A stretch of 64,000 nucleotides of DNA from Mycobacterium sp. PO1 (GCF_017312405.1 NZ_BLTG01000030.1:1-64000), one strand, 5' to 3'. Positions 1-12,193 are shown, numbered from the stretch's first letter. The notes: a model not told the origin generated them from the sequence alone. Numbers and translations are program-made.

Positions 1-45
1 TATTGAGTTCTCAAACAACATGTCCCTGTTTCGGGCAACCCTGCC
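1..45 (-). other. start of rRNA operon leader (5' end of pre-16S RNA)
   Basis: Read on the minus strand, this stretch begins GGCAGGGTTGCCC and ends TTGTTTGAGAACTCAATA. Both blocks are recognisable from mycobacterial rRNA leaders: the conserved sequence after the promoter -10 box and the antitermination-type element. The 16S gene itself must lie beyond the left edge of the window. In M. tuberculosis the rRNA operon follows murA in the same direction, as it would here. Confidence 0.85.
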
Positions 46-75
46 AGCTTAGATCACTCTGGCTAGGAAGGTCAA
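46..75 (-). promoter_or_regulatory. rRNA operon promoter
   Basis: On the minus strand there is a -35 box TTGACC (75-70), an 18-bp spacer and a -10 box TAAGCT (51-46), directly followed by the conserved GGCAGGGTTGCCC leader start. The arrangement matches the mycobacterial rrn promoter next to murA (TTGACT/TAGACT type). Transcription should start near position 40 and run off the left edge. Some mycobacteria have further promoters between murA and this one; I could not assign any in 76-201. Confidence 0.8.
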
Positions 76-201
76 GCCCCGTCCTATTTGTCCGCTCGTT
101 TCCGTTCGGACCCGGCCGGTTGGCTTCTGGCGGAAATACTACGCGCTGTCGCGCAAACGCCCAAATGGCCAGCGTACAGACTGTTTCGGTGCCGCGCAGC
201 G

Positions 202-1455
202 TTATACGACGCGTTCGATCTCGGCACCGAGACTCACCAGGTTCTCGACGAACCGGGGGTAGCCGCGATCGATGTGGAAGACATCGTGAACCTCCGTGTC
301 GCCGTCGGCGACCAATCCCGCCAGCACCAGCCCGGCGCCGGCCCGGATGTCCGACGACCACACCGGAGCACTCGACAGCTGCGGTATCCCCCGCACCACC
401 GCGTGATGACCGTCGGTGCGCGCATCGGCGCCGAGTCGGATCATCTCCTCGACGAACCGGAACCGGGCCTCGAACACGTTCTCCGTGATCATCGACGTCC
501 CGTCGGCGATCGCGGCCAGGCCGATCGCCATCGGTTGCAGGTCGGTCGGGAAGCCGGGGAACGGGAGCGTCGCGACGTTGACCGCTTTCGGGCGGTCGTA
601 CTGAACCACCCGGAATCCGTTGTCGTTCTGGGTGACGGTGGCACCGGCGTCGTGCAGTTTGTGCAGAACCAGCTGGAGGTGAGCCGGGTCGACGCCGGTG
701 ACAGAGATGTCGCCCCGGGTCATCGCGGCCGCGATACCCCACGTCGCCGCCACGATGCGGTCACCGATCACCCGGTGTTCGGTTGGATAGAGTCGGTCGA
801 CGCCGGTGATCGTCAACGTCGACGAACCAGCGCCCGCGATCTGCGCCCCCATCTGATTGAGCATCGTGCACAGATCGACCACGTCGGGTTCTCGTGCCGC
901 GTTGTGAATCGTCGTCACCCCGTCGGCCAGCACCGCGGCCATCAGGATGTTCTCGGTCGCACCCACCGACGGGAACTCCAACTGGATCTCCGCGCCATGC
1001 AGGTGGTCGGCCTCGGCGACGACGCAGCCGTGTTCGATGTTGCACCGCGCCCCGAGCTGCCGCAGACCCGACTGGTGCATGTCCAACGGTCGGGAGCCGA
1101 TCGCGTCGCCGCCGGGCAAGGCGACCTTGGCCCGCTTACACCGGCCCACCAGTGGTCCGAGCACACACACCGACGCCCGGAACTGACGCACCGCGGCGAA
1201 GTCCGCGTCGTATTTGGGCTCGTCGGGCGAGGTGATGCGCACGATGTCGCCGTCGAGTTCGACGTTGGCGCCCAACCCCCGCAGGACCTCGGCCATCAGC
1301 GGAACGTCGAGAATGTCGGGGCAATTAGTGATCGTGCTGGTGCCGTCGGCGAGCAGCGCAGCCGCCATCAGCTTCAGAACGCTGTTCTTGGCGCCCCCGA
1401 CGGCGACTTCGCCCGATAACCGGCTGCCACCGGTCACCACGAAATGCTCGCTCAC
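202..1455 (-). CDS. murA: UDP-N-acetylglucosamine 1-carboxyvinyltransferase MurA
   Basis: First committed step of peptidoglycan synthesis in the cytoplasm: transfers enolpyruvate from PEP to UDP-GlcNAc. The 417-residue length is normal for the family. Visible motifs include GAKNS (Lys23, Asn24) for substrate binding, the loop [10 protein letters not shown] and Asp305 in FPTDLQPM. The loop residue that is Cys115 in E. coli, the fosfomycin target, is Asp117 here. Asp at this position is known in mycobacterial MurA and confers intrinsic fosfomycin resistance. The ATG has a convincing promoter just upstream (1463-1491). The neighbouring rRNA promoter downstream is the usual mycobacterial arrangement. 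Confidence 0.97.
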   Translation of the reverse strand: MSEHFVVTGGSRLSGEVAVGGAKNSVLKLMAAALLADGTSTITNCPDILDVPLMAEVLRGLGANVELDGDIVRITSPDEPKYDADFAAVRQFRASVCVLGPLVGRCKRAKVALPGGDAIGSRPLDMHQSGLRQLGARCNIEHGCVVAEADHLHGAEIQLEFPSVGATENILMAAVLADGVTTIHNAAREPDVVDLCTMLNQMGAQIAGAGSSTLTITGVDRLYPTEHRVIGDRIVAATWGIAAAMTRGDISVTGVDPAHLQLVLHKLHDAGATVTQNDNGFRVVQYDRPKAVNVATLPFPGFPTDLQPMAIGLAAIADGTSMITENVFEARFRFVEEMIRLGADARTDGHHAVVRGIPQLSSAPVWSSDIRAGAGLVLAGLVADGDTEVHDVFHIDRGYPRFVENLVSLGAEIERVV

Positions 1456-1462
1456 GCCGGTT

Positions 1463-1491
1463 AGTGTAAACAGCCCGCCGGGCCATGTCAG
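1463..1491 (-). promoter_or_regulatory. murA promoter (predicted)
   Basis: Minus-strand CTGACA (1491-1486), 17-bp spacer, TACACT (1468-1463). This is close to the SigA consensus and would give a short leader before the murA ATG at 1455. It lies in the 92-bp gap between the divergent murA and adenosyltransferase genes. On the other strand, a TAGCGT box (1536-1541) sits 6 nt before the adenosyltransferase ATG and may drive a leaderless transcript. Confidence 0.55.
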
Positions 1492-1547
1492 GCAGCCGAG
1501 CCGCAGGCCGCCACGCCGGTCGGCAGGGCGTGCCGTAGCGTTTCAGT

Positions 1548-2141
1548 ATGGCTGTGCACCTCACCCGGATCTACACCCGTACCGGCGACGATGGGACCAC
1601 CGGCCTCAGCGATTTCAGCCGGGTGTCGAAAAACGATCTGCGCCTCTCGGCGTATGCGGATTGTGACGAGGTCAACGCGGCAATCGGGGTCGCGATAGCG
1701 CTCGGCTCTCCTGAGGGGCGCGTGCGCGAGGTGCTTCTGCAGATCCAGAACGACCTGTTCGACGCCGGCGCGGATCTGTCGACACCCGTCGTGGCGGAAC
1801 CCGAATATCCGCCGCTGCGCATCGAACAGCGCTACATCGACCGCTTGGAGTCGTGGTGCGACGAGTTCAACGAGGATCTGCCCGCGCTGAACTCGTTCAT
1901 CCTGCCCGGCGGCACACCGTTGTCCGCGCTGCTGCAGGTCGCGCGCACCGTGGCGCGTCGTGCCGAGCGGTCGGCGTGGCAGGCGGTCGACGCCCACGGC
2001 GAATCGGTCAGCGTGTTGCCCGCGAAGTACCTGAACAGGCTCTCGGATCTGCTGTTCATCTTGTCCCGCGCGGCCAACCCGGACGGAGATGTGCTCTGGC
2101 AGCCAGGCGGACAGCGCGACGTCGACGACGCCGAGCGCTGA
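1548..2141 (+). CDS. PduO-type ATP:cob(I)alamin adenosyltransferase
   Basis: Transfers the adenosyl group of ATP to cob(I)alamin to make coenzyme B12 in the cytoplasm. The 197 residues fit the PduO/MMAB family. The N-terminal ATP-binding stretch RIYTRTGDDGTTGL, the ADCDEVNAAIG segment and the C-terminal LNRLSDLLFILSRAAN helix are all typical. It is a single gene facing away from murA and tail-to-tail with the DUF2550 gene (9-bp gap). The same protein sits between the atp operon and murA in M. tuberculosis, so this is core synteny. The probable customer is methylmalonyl-CoA mutase or another B12 enzyme encoded elsewhere. Confidence 0.93.
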   Translation: MAVHLTRIYTRTGDDGTTGLSDFSRVSKNDLRLSAYADCDEVNAAIGVAIALGSPEGRVREVLLQIQNDLFDAGADLSTPVVAEPEYPPLRIEQRYIDRLESWCDEFNEDLPALNSFILPGGTPLSALLQVARTVARRAERSAWQAVDAHGESVSVLPAKYLNRLSDLLFILSRAANPDGDVLWQPGGQRDVDDAER

Positions 2142-2150
2142 CCGGCAGGG

Positions 2151-2597
2151 TCAGAAGCTCCGCCGCCGGGTCCGCGGGGACGGTCGGGACTCCAACCACG
2201 ACGTGAACGCGGTCAATGCCCCGCGATCGAGTGCGATCTCATAACCCCGCCCGCGTTCGGGCCCGGTGTCGCGCAACTCCAGGATGATGATCTCGTTGGT
2301 CATGATGTCGAATTCGTCCCCGCGCGGCGAGCGGCGGGAGACGACTTCCAGCCCTCGCCGGGTCAATGTCCGATCCGGCCACCAGCGGATGCTGGACAAG
2401 CGGTAGAAACCGGCCTCGCCTCCCCGGTAGCGCATGACGCCGTGCCGCCAACCGTGTCCACCGATGGCCGGAACGTCCCGAAGGATCGCCGCCGTTCCTC
2501 CGACCTGCCTCAACTTCCAGAGGCGGTAGAACAACGCCGCGACGAGCAGCGCGAGCACACACACCAGCGCGACCATGAACAGCATGGACGCGCTCAC
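2151..2597 (-). CDS. DUF2550 family membrane protein
   Basis: A 148-residue actinobacterial protein of unknown function. Residues about 5-25 form one N-terminal membrane helix, followed by a short basic segment (FYRLWKLRQ) and a soluble domain of mixed charge ending in an Arg-rich tail. It matches the DUF2550 family that follows atpC in mycobacteria. It starts 11 bp after the atpC stop and so is probably cotranscribed as the last gene of the ATP synthase operon. Whether it has a role in ATP synthase assembly is unknown. Confidence 0.85.
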   Translation of the reverse strand: MSASMLFMVALVCVLALLVAALFYRLWKLRQVGGTAAILRDVPAIGGHGWRHGVMRYRGGEAGFYRLSSIRWWPDRTLTRRGLEVVSRRSPRGDEFDIMTNEIIILELRDTGPERGRGYEIALDRGALTAFTSWLESRPSPRTRRRSF

Positions 2598-2608
2598 CGG
2601 GCCGCTTC

Positions 2609-2974
2609 CTAGTCGATCTGCCCCAGGGCGCGCAGACGTGCGCGCCCCCAGGCGGCCGTCCTGGGATCGTCGGACTCCGAATCCTGTTTGGCCTCGTCGG
2701 CGTTGATCTCGGATTCGAACTGCGCGTTCTCGACCAGGATCCGGACCGCCTCTTCGGTGACGGACAGGAATCCGCCATCGACGGCGATCCTCAGGTCGTC
2801 TTCGCCCTCCCGCTCGACCCGGACCATGGCGTCGTCGACGAGCTGCGCGACGAGCGGGATGTGGTTGGGCAGGATGCCGATCTCACCGGCGGTGGTGCGG
2901 GTGAACAGGAACGTCGCCTCCCCGGCCCACAACTCGCGTTCCACGGCAACGATCTCGAGATTGAGAACCGCCAC
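2609..2974 (-). CDS. atpC: ATP synthase F1 subunit epsilon
   Basis: Central-stalk subunit that couples the c-ring and gamma and restrains ATP hydrolysis. The 121 residues match mycobacterial epsilon, shorter than the E. coli form. The N-terminal beta-sandwich domain is clear ([19 protein letters not shown], then [16 protein letters not shown]). The short C-terminal helix part contains acidic residues and ends RALGQID. It is the last of the structural atp genes, 71 bp after atpD. Confidence 0.97.
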   Translation of the reverse strand: MAVLNLEIVAVERELWAGEATFLFTRTTAGEIGILPNHIPLVAQLVDDAMVRVEREGEDDLRIAVDGGFLSVTEEAVRILVENAQFESEINADEAKQDSESDDPRTAAWGRARLRALGQID

Positions 2975-3045
2975 GTCACACCACCTTTCGGAACTCGATG
3001 CTCGCCGAGCTCATCACACTCGTCCGTTCTTCGCGCGAGCGCTCA

Positions 3046-4494
<1,449 letters not shown>

Positions 4495-4516
4495 TTACGG
4501 GCCGTACTACTGAAGG

Positions 4517-5446
4517 TCATTTGGCGTCGGCCAGCGCGTTGGCGCCGCCGACGATCTCGCTGATTTCCTGGGTGATCTGAGCCTGACGTTCGCGGTTGGC
4601 GGCCAGCGTCAGGGCCTTGATCAGATCGTCGGCGTTGTCGGTCGCCGACTTCATCGCGCGGCGTCGCGACGCCGACTCCGAGGCCGCCGCCTCCAGCAGG
4701 GCCGCATAGACCCGGGTGGCCACGTATCGCGGCAGCAGCGCGTCGAACAGCGTCTCCGGATCGGGCTCGAACGAGAACAGCGTGCGGGGCCCCTCCTCGG
4801 GCTGCTCGTCCTCGATGTACTCGACCACCATCGGCGCGATCCGCCGGGCCACCGCGCTCTGCGACAACATCGACTTGAACTCGGTGAACACGATGTGCAG
4901 CTCGTCCACGCCGAGGATGCCGTCGTCGCCCGGCTCGTCACCGTCGTCGTCGGCGCCGGACATGAACGCGGTCACGAGCGTGTCAGCGATGTCGCGGGCG
5001 TGCTCGTAGTCGGGCCGCTCGGAAAACCCGGTCCAGGAATCGGTCACGGTGCGCTGACGGAAATTGAAGTATCCCAACGCTTTGCGACCCACGACGTACA
5101 GCACCGGGTTCTTGCCCTCTTCCCGCAGCAGCGAGAAGAGCTCTTCGGCCTGGCGCAGCACGTTGGCGTTGTAGGCACCGCAGAGCCCGCGGTCCGAGGA
5201 CACCACCAGCACACCGGCCCGCTTGGCCTCTTCACGAGGAACCAGCAGCGGATGATCCAGCGCGCTCGCGCTGGCCAGCTCGGTGAGCATGTTGGTGATC
5301 TCGGTGCTGTACGGCCGAGCCGCCTCGACTCGGGCTTGCGCCTTGCCGATCCGCGAGGTGGCGATCAGTTCCTGTGCCTTGGTGATCTTCTTGATCGACC
5401 CGGCGGAACGGATACGCCCGCGGAGCTCACGCAGTGTTGCAGCCAT
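4517..5446 (-). CDS. atpG: ATP synthase F1 subunit gamma
   Basis: Rotor shaft that transmits rotation between the c-ring and the alpha3beta3 head. The two terminal coiled-coil helices are clear (residues 1-50 and the last 60). The 309-residue length includes an acidic insertion at about 164-176 ([13 protein letters not shown]). Mycobacterial gamma subunits are known to have such an extra loop, which affects coupling and suppresses ATP hydrolysis. The gene starts 30 bp after atpA. Confidence 0.97.
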   Translation of the reverse strand: MAATLRELRGRIRSAGSIKKITKAQELIATSRIGKAQARVEAARPYSTEITNMLTELASASALDHPLLVPREEAKRAGVLVVSSDRGLCGAYNANVLRQAEELFSLLREEGKNPVLYVVGRKALGYFNFRQRTVTDSWTGFSERPDYEHARDIADTLVTAFMSGADDDGDEPGDDGILGVDELHIVFTEFKSMLSQSAVARRIAPMVVEYIEDEQPEEGPRTLFSFEPDPETLFDALLPRYVATRVYAALLEAAASESASRRRAMKSATDNADDLIKALTLAANRERQAQITQEISEIVGGANALADAK

Positions 5447-5476
5447 CTAGCTCTCCAGACCCTTCAGCGCTCGGTC

Positions 5477-7117
5477 CTACTTCCCGGCCTGCTTACGGAC
5501 CTTGACCGACTCCTTCTGGACGTCTTCTTCGTCCATGGCCTCGGTCTCGGCCTCGTTGACCACCGAGCTTCCGTCCGAGGCGGAGAAGCCCTTCTTGAAC
5601 TCGTTGATCACGTCGGACAGCTTGTCCTGAGCTTCCTCGGAGAGCTTCTTGGTTTCCCGGATCTCGTCGATGATGCCTTCGTGGGAGGCCTTCACGTGCT
5701 CGAGCAGCTCGGTCTCGAAGCGCGCGACGTCTTCCACCGGAACGGAGTCGAGGTGCCCACCGGTGCCCAGGAAGATCGACACGACCTGATCCTCGACGGC
5801 GTACGGCGTGTACTGCGGCTGCTTGAGCAGCTCCACCAGTCGCGCACCGCGGTCCAGCTGGGCCTTCGACGCGGCGTCCAGGTCGGAGGCGAAGGCGGCG
5901 AACGACTCGAGCTCACGGAACTGTGACAGCTCCAGACGCAGCGACCCGGCCACCTCTTTCATCGCCTTGATCTGCGCGGCGCCGCCGACGCGCGACACCG
6001 ACACACCGACGTTGATGGCCGGTCGCACGCCCTGGTTGAACAGGTCGCTCTCCAGGAAGCACTGGCCGTCGGTGATCGAGATGACGTTGGTCGGGATGAA
6101 GGCCGAGATGTCGTTGGCCTTGGTCTCGATGATCGGCAGGCCGGTCAGCGAGCCACCGCCCAGTTCGTCGGACAGCTTGGCGCAGCGCTCGAGCAGCCGC
6201 GAGTGGAGGTAGAACACGTCGCCAGGGAACGCTTCGCGGCCCGGCGGGCGGCGCAGCAGCAGCGAGATCGCGCGGTAGGCGTCGGCCTGCTTGGTCAGGT
6301 CGTCGAACACGATCAGCACGTGCTTGCCGTCGTACATCCAGTGCTGACCGATGGTCGAGCCGGTGTAGGGGGCAAGCCATTTGAAGCCGGCGGAGTCCGA
6401 TGCGGGAGCAGCGACGATGGTCGTGTACTCCATCGCGCCACCCTCTTCGAGGGCCCGCTTCACCGAGGCGATCGTGGTGCCCTTCTGGCCGATCGCGACG
6501 TAGACGCAGCGCACCTGCTGCTTGGGGTCGCCGGTCTCCCAGTTCTTGCGCTGGTTGAGGATGGTGTCGACGCAGACGGCGGTCTTGCCGGTCTTGCGGT
6601 CACCGATGATCAGCTGGCGCTGACCGCGGCCGATCGGGGTCATCGAGTCGATGGCCTTGATACCGGTCTGCAGCGGCTCGCTGACGCTCTGTCGCTGCAC
6701 CACGGAGGGGGCCTGCAGCTCCAGCGCGCGGCGCTCGCTGGACTCGATGTCACCCTGCCCGTCGATCGGCTCACCGAGGGGGTTGATGACGCGGCCGAGG
6801 AATGCGTCGCCGACAGGCACCGACAGCACCTCGCCGGTGCGCTTGACCTGCTGGCCCTCCTCGATCTTGCCGAACTCACCGAGGATCACGGCGCCGACGC
6901 TGTGCTCGTCGAGGTTCAACGCGACGCCGAGGACGCCGCCGGGGAACTCGAGCAGCTCCTGGGTCATCACCGAGGGCAGACCCTCGACGTGGGCGATGCC
7001 GTCACCGGCGTCGATGACGGTGCCGACCTCTTCGCGATCGGAATCCGCGGAGAAGGAGGAGACGTAGTCCTCGATCGCTCCTTGGATGTCAGCAGCCGAG
7101 ATAGTCAACTCTGCCAT
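5477..7117 (-). CDS. atpA: ATP synthase F1 subunit alpha
   Basis: Non-catalytic nucleotide-binding subunit of F1. It has the P-loop GDRKTGKT and the family signature region [14 protein letters not shown]. At 546 residues it is longer than E. coli alpha. The last 36 or so residues form a charged tail (from about 511, ending VKVRKQAGK). This C-terminal extension is a known mycobacterial feature that suppresses ATPase activity. The gene lies 50 bp after the b-delta fusion gene. Confidence 0.98.
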   Translation of the reverse strand: MAELTISAADIQGAIEDYVSSFSADSDREEVGTVIDAGDGIAHVEGLPSVMTQELLEFPGGVLGVALNLDEHSVGAVILGEFGKIEEGQQVKRTGEVLSVPVGDAFLGRVINPLGEPIDGQGDIESSERRALELQAPSVVQRQSVSEPLQTGIKAIDSMTPIGRGQRQLIIGDRKTGKTAVCVDTILNQRKNWETGDPKQQVRCVYVAIGQKGTTIASVKRALEEGGAMEYTTIVAAPASDSAGFKWLAPYTGSTIGQHWMYDGKHVLIVFDDLTKQADAYRAISLLLRRPPGREAFPGDVFYLHSRLLERCAKLSDELGGGSLTGLPIIETKANDISAFIPTNVISITDGQCFLESDLFNQGVRPAINVGVSVSRVGGAAQIKAMKEVAGSLRLELSQFRELESFAAFASDLDAASKAQLDRGARLVELLKQPQYTPYAVEDQVVSIFLGTGGHLDSVPVEDVARFETELLEHVKASHEGIIDEIRETKKLSEEAQDKLSDVINEFKKGFSASDGSSVVNEAETEAMDEEDVQKESVKVRKQAGK

Positions 7118-7167
7118 GGCTTTTCGCTTCCTGCCTTTTGGTGTTCTAGAGGGTCTGTGAGTTCGGG

Positions 7168-8499
7168 TCAGTCGGGCAGCCGGGTCTCGGCCGACGCCAG
7201 CCGCGAGGACAGCGAGCCGTCGATGACCTCGTCGCCGACGGTCACGGTGAGACCGCCGAGCAGGGAGGGGTCGACGTGCAGCTGCACCGACACCGGATGG
7301 CTGTAGATGCGGGTGAGCACCTCGGTGAGGCGGGTGCGCTGGGCGTCGCTGAGCTCGGCGGCGGCGGTGATGTGTGCGACCACCTCGCCGCGGCGTGAGA
7401 CCGCCAGCTCGGCAAGGTCTCGCACCGCCTCGTCGGCCCGCTCGCCGTGCAGCAGCTCGACGGTCTGGGCCAGCAATGCCTTCGTGGTGCCGTTGGCCTT
7501 GTTCCCGAGAAGCTTGTCCAGCAACCCGATTCGGCCTTCGGCGGGCGTGGTGTAGTCGCTCAACAGGGCGCTCAGCTGGGACTCACCGTCGAGAATCCGG
7601 CTGAATCGGAAGAGCTGCTCTTCGACCTCACCGGCCTCGTCGTTGCGCTCGGCGCGCACCAGCAGTGCCAGGCGGGCGAGGTAGCGGATCGCGTAGGCCA
7701 GGTCATCCTCGGTGGACCAGCGCTGTGCCACCGCGGTTTTGACCAACTCGAGCGCGGTGTCGGACACCTTGCCCGACAACAGTGCCTCAGCCAGTCCGCT
7801 CTTGGCTTCGCCGCTGTCCGTGGGCTCGGCCAGATGCTTGCCGAGCACCGGCTGGGACCGCAGCAGCTCGGCCACCGAAACCAGATCGTCGGCCAGCGAC
7901 GTGAGGCCGTCGGCGGGCACGTCGGTGGTCTGCTCATCGAACCGCGAGACCACGACCTCCATCGCCTCGCGGCTGGTGGCCCGCATCTTGGCTCCGGCAC
8001 TGTCTGCGACGTTGGCCTCCGAGGGCGCCATCGCGTCGAGTTCGTCGAGGAACCGGTCCACCGTCGCAGCACGATTCGAGTCGTCGGAGACGTGCTGCTG
8101 CACGAGATCCCGCGCCCGGTTCACCGATTCGGTGCCCAGTTCCTGGCGGAGCTCGCGGATCAGCTGCTGACGCAACAGTTCCATCTGCGCGGCACCCTGG
8201 ACCTTGATGCGCTCGACGTCGGCGTCGGCCTGCTCCCGAAGCTGAGCGGAGATCTTCTCGGCGTCTGCGCGAGCCTCCTCGACCACCCGCTTCGCCTCGG
8301 CCTCAGCTTCGGCGACCGCTTCGGCGTGCTTCTCGTCGGCGCGTGCCACCTTCTCCGCCGCAGCGGAACTGTCCTCCAGCTGCTGGCGGACGTTGTCCTG
8401 CTGCGTGCGCATCATGTTCCGCACCGGTGGCACCACATAGCGCACCACCAGGAACACGATGACCACGAACCCGATGAACTGACCGATGAATGTCGACAT
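7168..8499 (-). CDS. atpFH: ATP synthase fused subunit b'-delta
   Basis: This 443-residue protein joins a second b-type stator subunit to the delta (OSCP) subunit. Residues 3-22 form one membrane helix. Residues about 25-160 are a long charged coiled coil (many Ala, Glu, Arg). From about residue 175 the sequence follows the delta fold, ending with [20 protein letters not shown]. The fusion is characteristic of mycobacteria and relatives and forms part of the peripheral stalk. It starts 2 bp after the atpF stop, so translation is probably coupled. Confidence 0.97.
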   Translation of the reverse strand: MSTFIGQFIGFVVIVFLVVRYVVPPVRNMMRTQQDNVRQQLEDSSAAAEKVARADEKHAEAVAEAEAEAKRVVEEARADAEKISAQLREQADADVERIKVQGAAQMELLRQQLIRELRQELGTESVNRARDLVQQHVSDDSNRAATVDRFLDELDAMAPSEANVADSAGAKMRATSREAMEVVVSRFDEQTTDVPADGLTSLADDLVSVAELLRSQPVLGKHLAEPTDSGEAKSGLAEALLSGKVSDTALELVKTAVAQRWSTEDDLAYAIRYLARLALLVRAERNDEAGEVEEQLFRFSRILDGESQLSALLSDYTTPAEGRIGLLDKLLGNKANGTTKALLAQTVELLHGERADEAVRDLAELAVSRRGEVVAHITAAAELSDAQRTRLTEVLTRIYSHPVSVQLHVDPSLLGGLTVTVGDEVIDGSLSSRLASAETRLPD

Positions 8500-8501
8500 G
8501 C

Positions 8502-9020
8502 CTACCGTCCCTGGCTCGTCGTCTCGGCAGGGCCGGAGCGTGTGACGTCGACCCCGAGCACCCGGCTGGCCAGCGTCTCGGACAGCGTCTCGATCGACGA
8601 CCGCAGCTCGTCGGCGGTCTGCCGACCCTGCCGGGACAGTTCCTCGTTGGTTTTCTGCACCGCGGCGGTGGCCTCCTCGTTGGCACGCGCTCGCATGTCT
8701 TCGAGGATCTGCCGGCCTTCGCCGCGCGCCTCGTCGCGGATGGACGAGGCTTCTCGACGCGCCTCGCCCATCACCTTCGCCGAGTCGCCGTGCGCGGCGG
8801 CGAGCAGTTCGGCCGACTTGCGGTTGTCCTGCTCCGTCTTGGCGACCATCGCTTCACGCTCGTGCAACACCGCGCTGATCGGAGGCACCACGAACTTGGC
8901 GATGACACCCAGCACGATCAGGAAGATCAGCAGCACGAAGATGAATGTGCCGTTGGGCAGCAGGAAGTTGTTCTGCCCGCCTTCCTCCGCGGCGAGGACA
9001 GTGATGCTCAGGTCACCCAT
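8502..9020 (-). CDS. atpF: ATP synthase subunit b
   Basis: Peripheral stalk subunit of 172 residues. One membrane helix at about 26-46 ([20 protein letters not shown]) is followed by a long amphipathic coiled coil rich in Ala, Glu and Arg. It pairs with the b'-delta fusion encoded immediately downstream. It begins 15 bp after atpE. Length and layout are normal for mycobacteria. Confidence 0.96.
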   Translation of the reverse strand: MGDLSITVLAAEEGGQNNFLLPNGTFIFVLLIFLIVLGVIAKFVVPPISAVLHEREAMVAKTEQDNRKSAELLAAAHGDSAKVMGEARREASSIRDEARGEGRQILEDMRARANEEATAAVQKTNEELSRQGRQTADELRSSIETLSETLASRVLGVDVTRSGPAETTSQGR

Positions 9021-9035
9021 GACTCTCCAGTCCGA

Positions 9036-9359
<324 letters not shown>

Positions 9360-9392
9360 TCACAATGTCTGGTGAAGCTGTCTCGTGAAACC

Positions 9393-10178
9393 TCAGTGAT
9401 GTTCGTCTTCGAGCTCCATCGACTGCCCGAAGTACAGGATCGTCAGCAGCGCGAAGATGAAGGCCTGGATGGCGCCGATGAACAGCTCGAACGACTTCCA
9501 CAGCGCGTTGGGCGCCCACATGATGTAGGCCGGGAACAGCGCGATGATCGTCACCATGATGCCGCCGGCGAAGACGTTGCCGAAAAGTCGGAGGGACAAC
9601 GAGATCGGCTTGGCGAGCTCCTCGACGATGTTGATCGGCGCGAGGAAAGCGACGTGCCCCTTGACGAGCTTGATCGGGTGGCCGACCGCGCCGCGGCGCC
9701 AGAAGCCCGCAGCGTGGTAGCAGATGAACACGAACAGGCCCAGCGCCAGTACGAAGTTGATGTCGGCGGCTGCCGGTTTGAGGAACTCGTGGATTCCGGT
9801 CTCGTCGCGGTACTGCCACGGGAACACCGACAGCCAGTTCGCCACCAGGATGAACACGAACAGCGTGACCGCCAGCGGCAGGACGAACGGCGCGATCTTC
9901 ATCCCGATCGCGCTCTCGATCTGGTTGCGGGTCTGCACGGTGATGGCTTCCCAGAACAACTGCACACCGCTGGGCACGCCGGAGGCGGTCACCTTGGAGC
10001 GGAGGTAGAAGGCCAGCGCCAGGACGATGACCGCGGCGATCGACGTCGAGAGCAGCGTGTCGGTGTTGACGGTCAGACCGAACCAGTTGGCCTCGGTGTG
10101 CACGCCGACGTGGATCCCGGACTCGGCGGCCAGGATCGTCACCGGCTGTGCCGGGTCAACGACATTGATGTCCGTCAT
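9393..10178 (-). CDS. atpB: ATP synthase subunit a
   Basis: Membrane stator subunit forming the proton half-channels against the c-ring. The 261 residues contain about five or six membrane helices. The essential arginine is Arg197 in [11 protein letters not shown]. The C-terminus ([19 protein letters not shown]) is typical of mycobacteria. The N-terminus is about ten residues longer than the M. tuberculosis protein as I remember it. The gene lies 2 bp after the atpI-like gene and 111 bp before atpE. Confidence 0.97.
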   Translation of the reverse strand: MTDINVVDPAQPVTILAAESGIHVGVHTEANWFGLTVNTDTLLSTSIAAVIVLALAFYLRSKVTASGVPSGVQLFWEAITVQTRNQIESAIGMKIAPFVLPLAVTLFVFILVANWLSVFPWQYRDETGIHEFLKPAAADINFVLALGLFVFICYHAAGFWRRGAVGHPIKLVKGHVAFLAPINIVEELAKPISLSLRLFGNVFAGGIMVTIIALFPAYIMWAPNALWKSFELFIGAIQAFIFALLTILYFGQSMELEDEHH

Positions 10179-10180
10179 TG

Positions 10181-10633
10181 CTAGCTCGCATCTCCTTCAG
10201 CACCGTCACGGCCTTGGGTTGCTGCCCCGGACCGCAGTTTGCGGGCGACGGGCAGGGTGGTGGAGAACACCAAAAGCATCTGGAACAGCGCCATCCCGAA
10301 CACCACCCCGAGCCCCTGCGGCCGGAAGACGAACGCGATGGCCAGGCCGATCACCGAGAGCACCATCAGTCGGGCGGCCGAGTTCAGCGCCATGGCGCTC
10401 TTGAGTGGATGTTCCTTGGCGGTGATCTTGGTGACCGAGCGGCGCACCAGCACCGCGTTGATCAGGCCGAGCCCCAGGCCGATGCCGAAGAAGACCCCCA
10501 CCATGACGTGACCGAGAAGAGCCGCGCCCAGGGTGCCCAGTCCGGCCAACACCACGCAGATCACGAAGAGTCGCAACGGCCTGAAAGCTATGGATGGCAA
10601 CACCAACGGCGCGTCCTGCGCTGGCGTCGTCAC
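10181..10633 (-). CDS. AtpI-like ATP synthase assembly protein
   Basis: A 150-residue membrane protein with four predicted helices (about 18-36, 40-62, 83-103, 110-130). It occupies the position of atpI as the first gene of the atp operon, directly before atpB. AtpI proteins are thought to help c-ring assembly or Mg2+ supply. Sequence similarity between AtpI families is weak, so the call rests on position, size and topology. The matching M. tuberculosis gene lies between rfe and atpB. Confidence 0.8.
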   Translation of the reverse strand: MTTPAQDAPLVLPSIAFRPLRLFVICVVLAGLGTLGAALLGHVMVGVFFGIGLGLGLINAVLVRRSVTKITAKEHPLKSAMALNSAARLMVLSVIGLAIAFVFRPQGLGVVFGMALFQMLLVFSTTLPVARKLRSGAATQGRDGAEGDAS

Positions 10634-10907
10634 TGACTCACCTCAATCCCGCGGTCAAGCATCATTCACCGAAGCCGTCCTGGATGGTTCCTGTGCGTGG
10701 CGCCCGTAGCGTATCGGAGGGCGGCAGACGCGCCGGAATCACCCAAGGGGTAGCTCCTGTGATCGGTCAAACTGTCGGTCGTTGGTCCATTCCGTCCGCC
10801 GCTGAAACGGTGGCGCCGAACGGGCCGGAGGGCCGGCAACCCGCGAGGTTCTTCGGGTTCTGAGAGCACCCTAACATATGGTCGAGGCCACAAAAGAGGG
10901 CCTACTA
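10634..10907 (-). promoter_or_regulatory. intergenic region before the atp operon, with two adjacent hairpins
   Basis: This 274-bp gap separates wecA from the atp operon on the same strand and should hold the operon promoter. Two neighbouring stem-loops are visible: GCCGG-aggg-CCGGC (10824-10837) and AACCCG with CGGGTT (10838-10859). They lie about 50-80 bp after the wecA stop and have no clear run of U, so they could end wecA transcription or fold in a leader. I could not choose a convincing -35/-10 pair. No gene is supported in this gap. Confidence 0.4.
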
Positions 10908-12188
10908 CTACCTGTCGTATACGCTTTGCGAAGTGGCCTCGCCGGCAGCATTCCTGCGCCGCAGGAGCGGGATCAGCGTCACCACGACGGCGACCAGGAT
11001 GGCGGCACCCATCACCGCGGCGGTGTCCCGCGGATCGAAGAAAATGGTGCTGGCGGCCCCCAGCGCAACGATGCCCACCCACAGGTAGATCAGTAGCACC
11101 ACGCGGCGGTGGGAGTGCCCGATCTCGAGCAATCGGTGGTGCAGATGCATCTTGTCCGGGCTGAACGGGCTCAGGCCGGCGCGGGTGCGGCGGATGATGG
11201 CCAGCAGCATGTCCAGCGCCGGGACGAACATCACGGCCACGACGAGCAGGAACGGCGACAACAGTGCGAAGACGTCGCGCACCCCGTACGCGGTCTGCGA
11301 GATGGGCCCCGCGGCGGTGGTGGACGCGGCGGCCAGCATCAGCCCGATCAGCATCGAGCCCGAGTCACCCATGAAGATCCGGGCTTTGTGGAAGTTGTGG
11401 GGCAGGAAGCCGAGGCAGGCGCCGGCCAGCACCACCGAGATCACCGCGGGCGGGTAGAACAGCACGTCTCCGCCGTGGTCGCGCAGCAGACCGACCGAGA
11501 ACAGGCAGATCGCCGATGCGGTGATCAGCCCCAGCCCCGCGGCCAGGCCGTCGAGCCCGTCGACGAAGTTCATCGCGTTGACGATGGCCACGGTCAGCGC
11601 GAGGGTGAGCAGGATCGACGCGACCTGGTCGAGCACGATGGTGCCCACCCCGCCGATCGGGATGTAGAGCACACTCCAGGCCACACCCATGGTGACCAGC
11701 ACACTGGCGGCGGTGATCTGGCCCGCGAACTTCGTCAGTGCGTCCAGCCCCCACCGGTCGTCGATCAGGCCGACGAGCATGATCAGCCCTCCGGCGACCA
11801 CGACCGCGGGCATGCCCGAGGAGTAGACGAACCCGCGAGTGAGCGCGGGCAGTTGCGAGGCCAGCAGTACCGCGGCCACCACGCCGAGGTACATCGCCAG
11901 CCCGCCCATCCGCGGGGTCGGCTGCAGGTGCACGTCGCGTTCCCGCGGGTAGGCCACCGCGCCCCACTTCGTCGCCAGCACGCGCACGAAGCCGGTGGCC
12001 AGATAGGTGATGACGGCCGCGGTGAGGCCGACCAGCGCCAACTCGCGCAGTGGGACACCGGCGCCGCGATCGGACAGTGCCAGCAGGGTTTCGTGCCCGG
12101 AGAAGGCGAGCGGGCTGGGGCGCTCGGCCAGCACGAGAAGACTCTCGGCCTGCTGGGCCGCCGCGATCACCGCTGCACCGTGTGCCAC
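10908..12188 (-). CDS. wecA: undecaprenyl-phosphate GlcNAc-1-phosphate transferase (WecA/Rfe)
   Basis: Polytopic membrane enzyme that transfers GlcNAc-1-P from UDP-GlcNAc to decaprenyl/undecaprenyl phosphate, the first step of the arabinogalactan linkage unit. Clear motifs are NAMNFVDGLDGLAAG, IFMGDSGSMLIG and DKMHLHHRLL, plus about 11 membrane helices. The frame stays open far upstream through the sua5 gene, but that part is a shadow. I chose the GTG at 12188 just inside the gap after the sua5 stop, giving 426 residues. A GTG at 12170 is an alternative. Position after sua5 matches the M. tuberculosis rfe gene. Confidence 0.93.
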   Translation of the reverse strand: MAHGAAVIAAAQQAESLLVLAERPSPLAFSGHETLLALSDRGAGVPLRELALVGLTAAVITYLATGFVRVLATKWGAVAYPRERDVHLQPTPRMGGLAMYLGVVAAVLLASQLPALTRGFVYSSGMPAVVVAGGLIMLVGLIDDRWGLDALTKFAGQITAASVLVTMGVAWSVLYIPIGGVGTIVLDQVASILLTLALTVAIVNAMNFVDGLDGLAAGLGLITASAICLFSVGLLRDHGGDVLFYPPAVISVVLAGACLGFLPHNFHKARIFMGDSGSMLIGLMLAAASTTAAGPISQTAYGVRDVFALLSPFLLVVAVMFVPALDMLLAIIRRTRAGLSPFSPDKMHLHHRLLEIGHSHRRVVLLIYLWVGIVALGAASTIFFDPRDTAAVMGAAILVAVVVTLIPLLRRRNAAGEATSQSVYDR

Positions 12189-12193
12189 CAGAG

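Noticed and set aside
90-111. Inverted GTCCG/CGGAC between murA and the rRNA promoter
   Set aside because: The stem is only 5 bp with a 12-nt loop. It could be a weak murA terminator but is not above chance.
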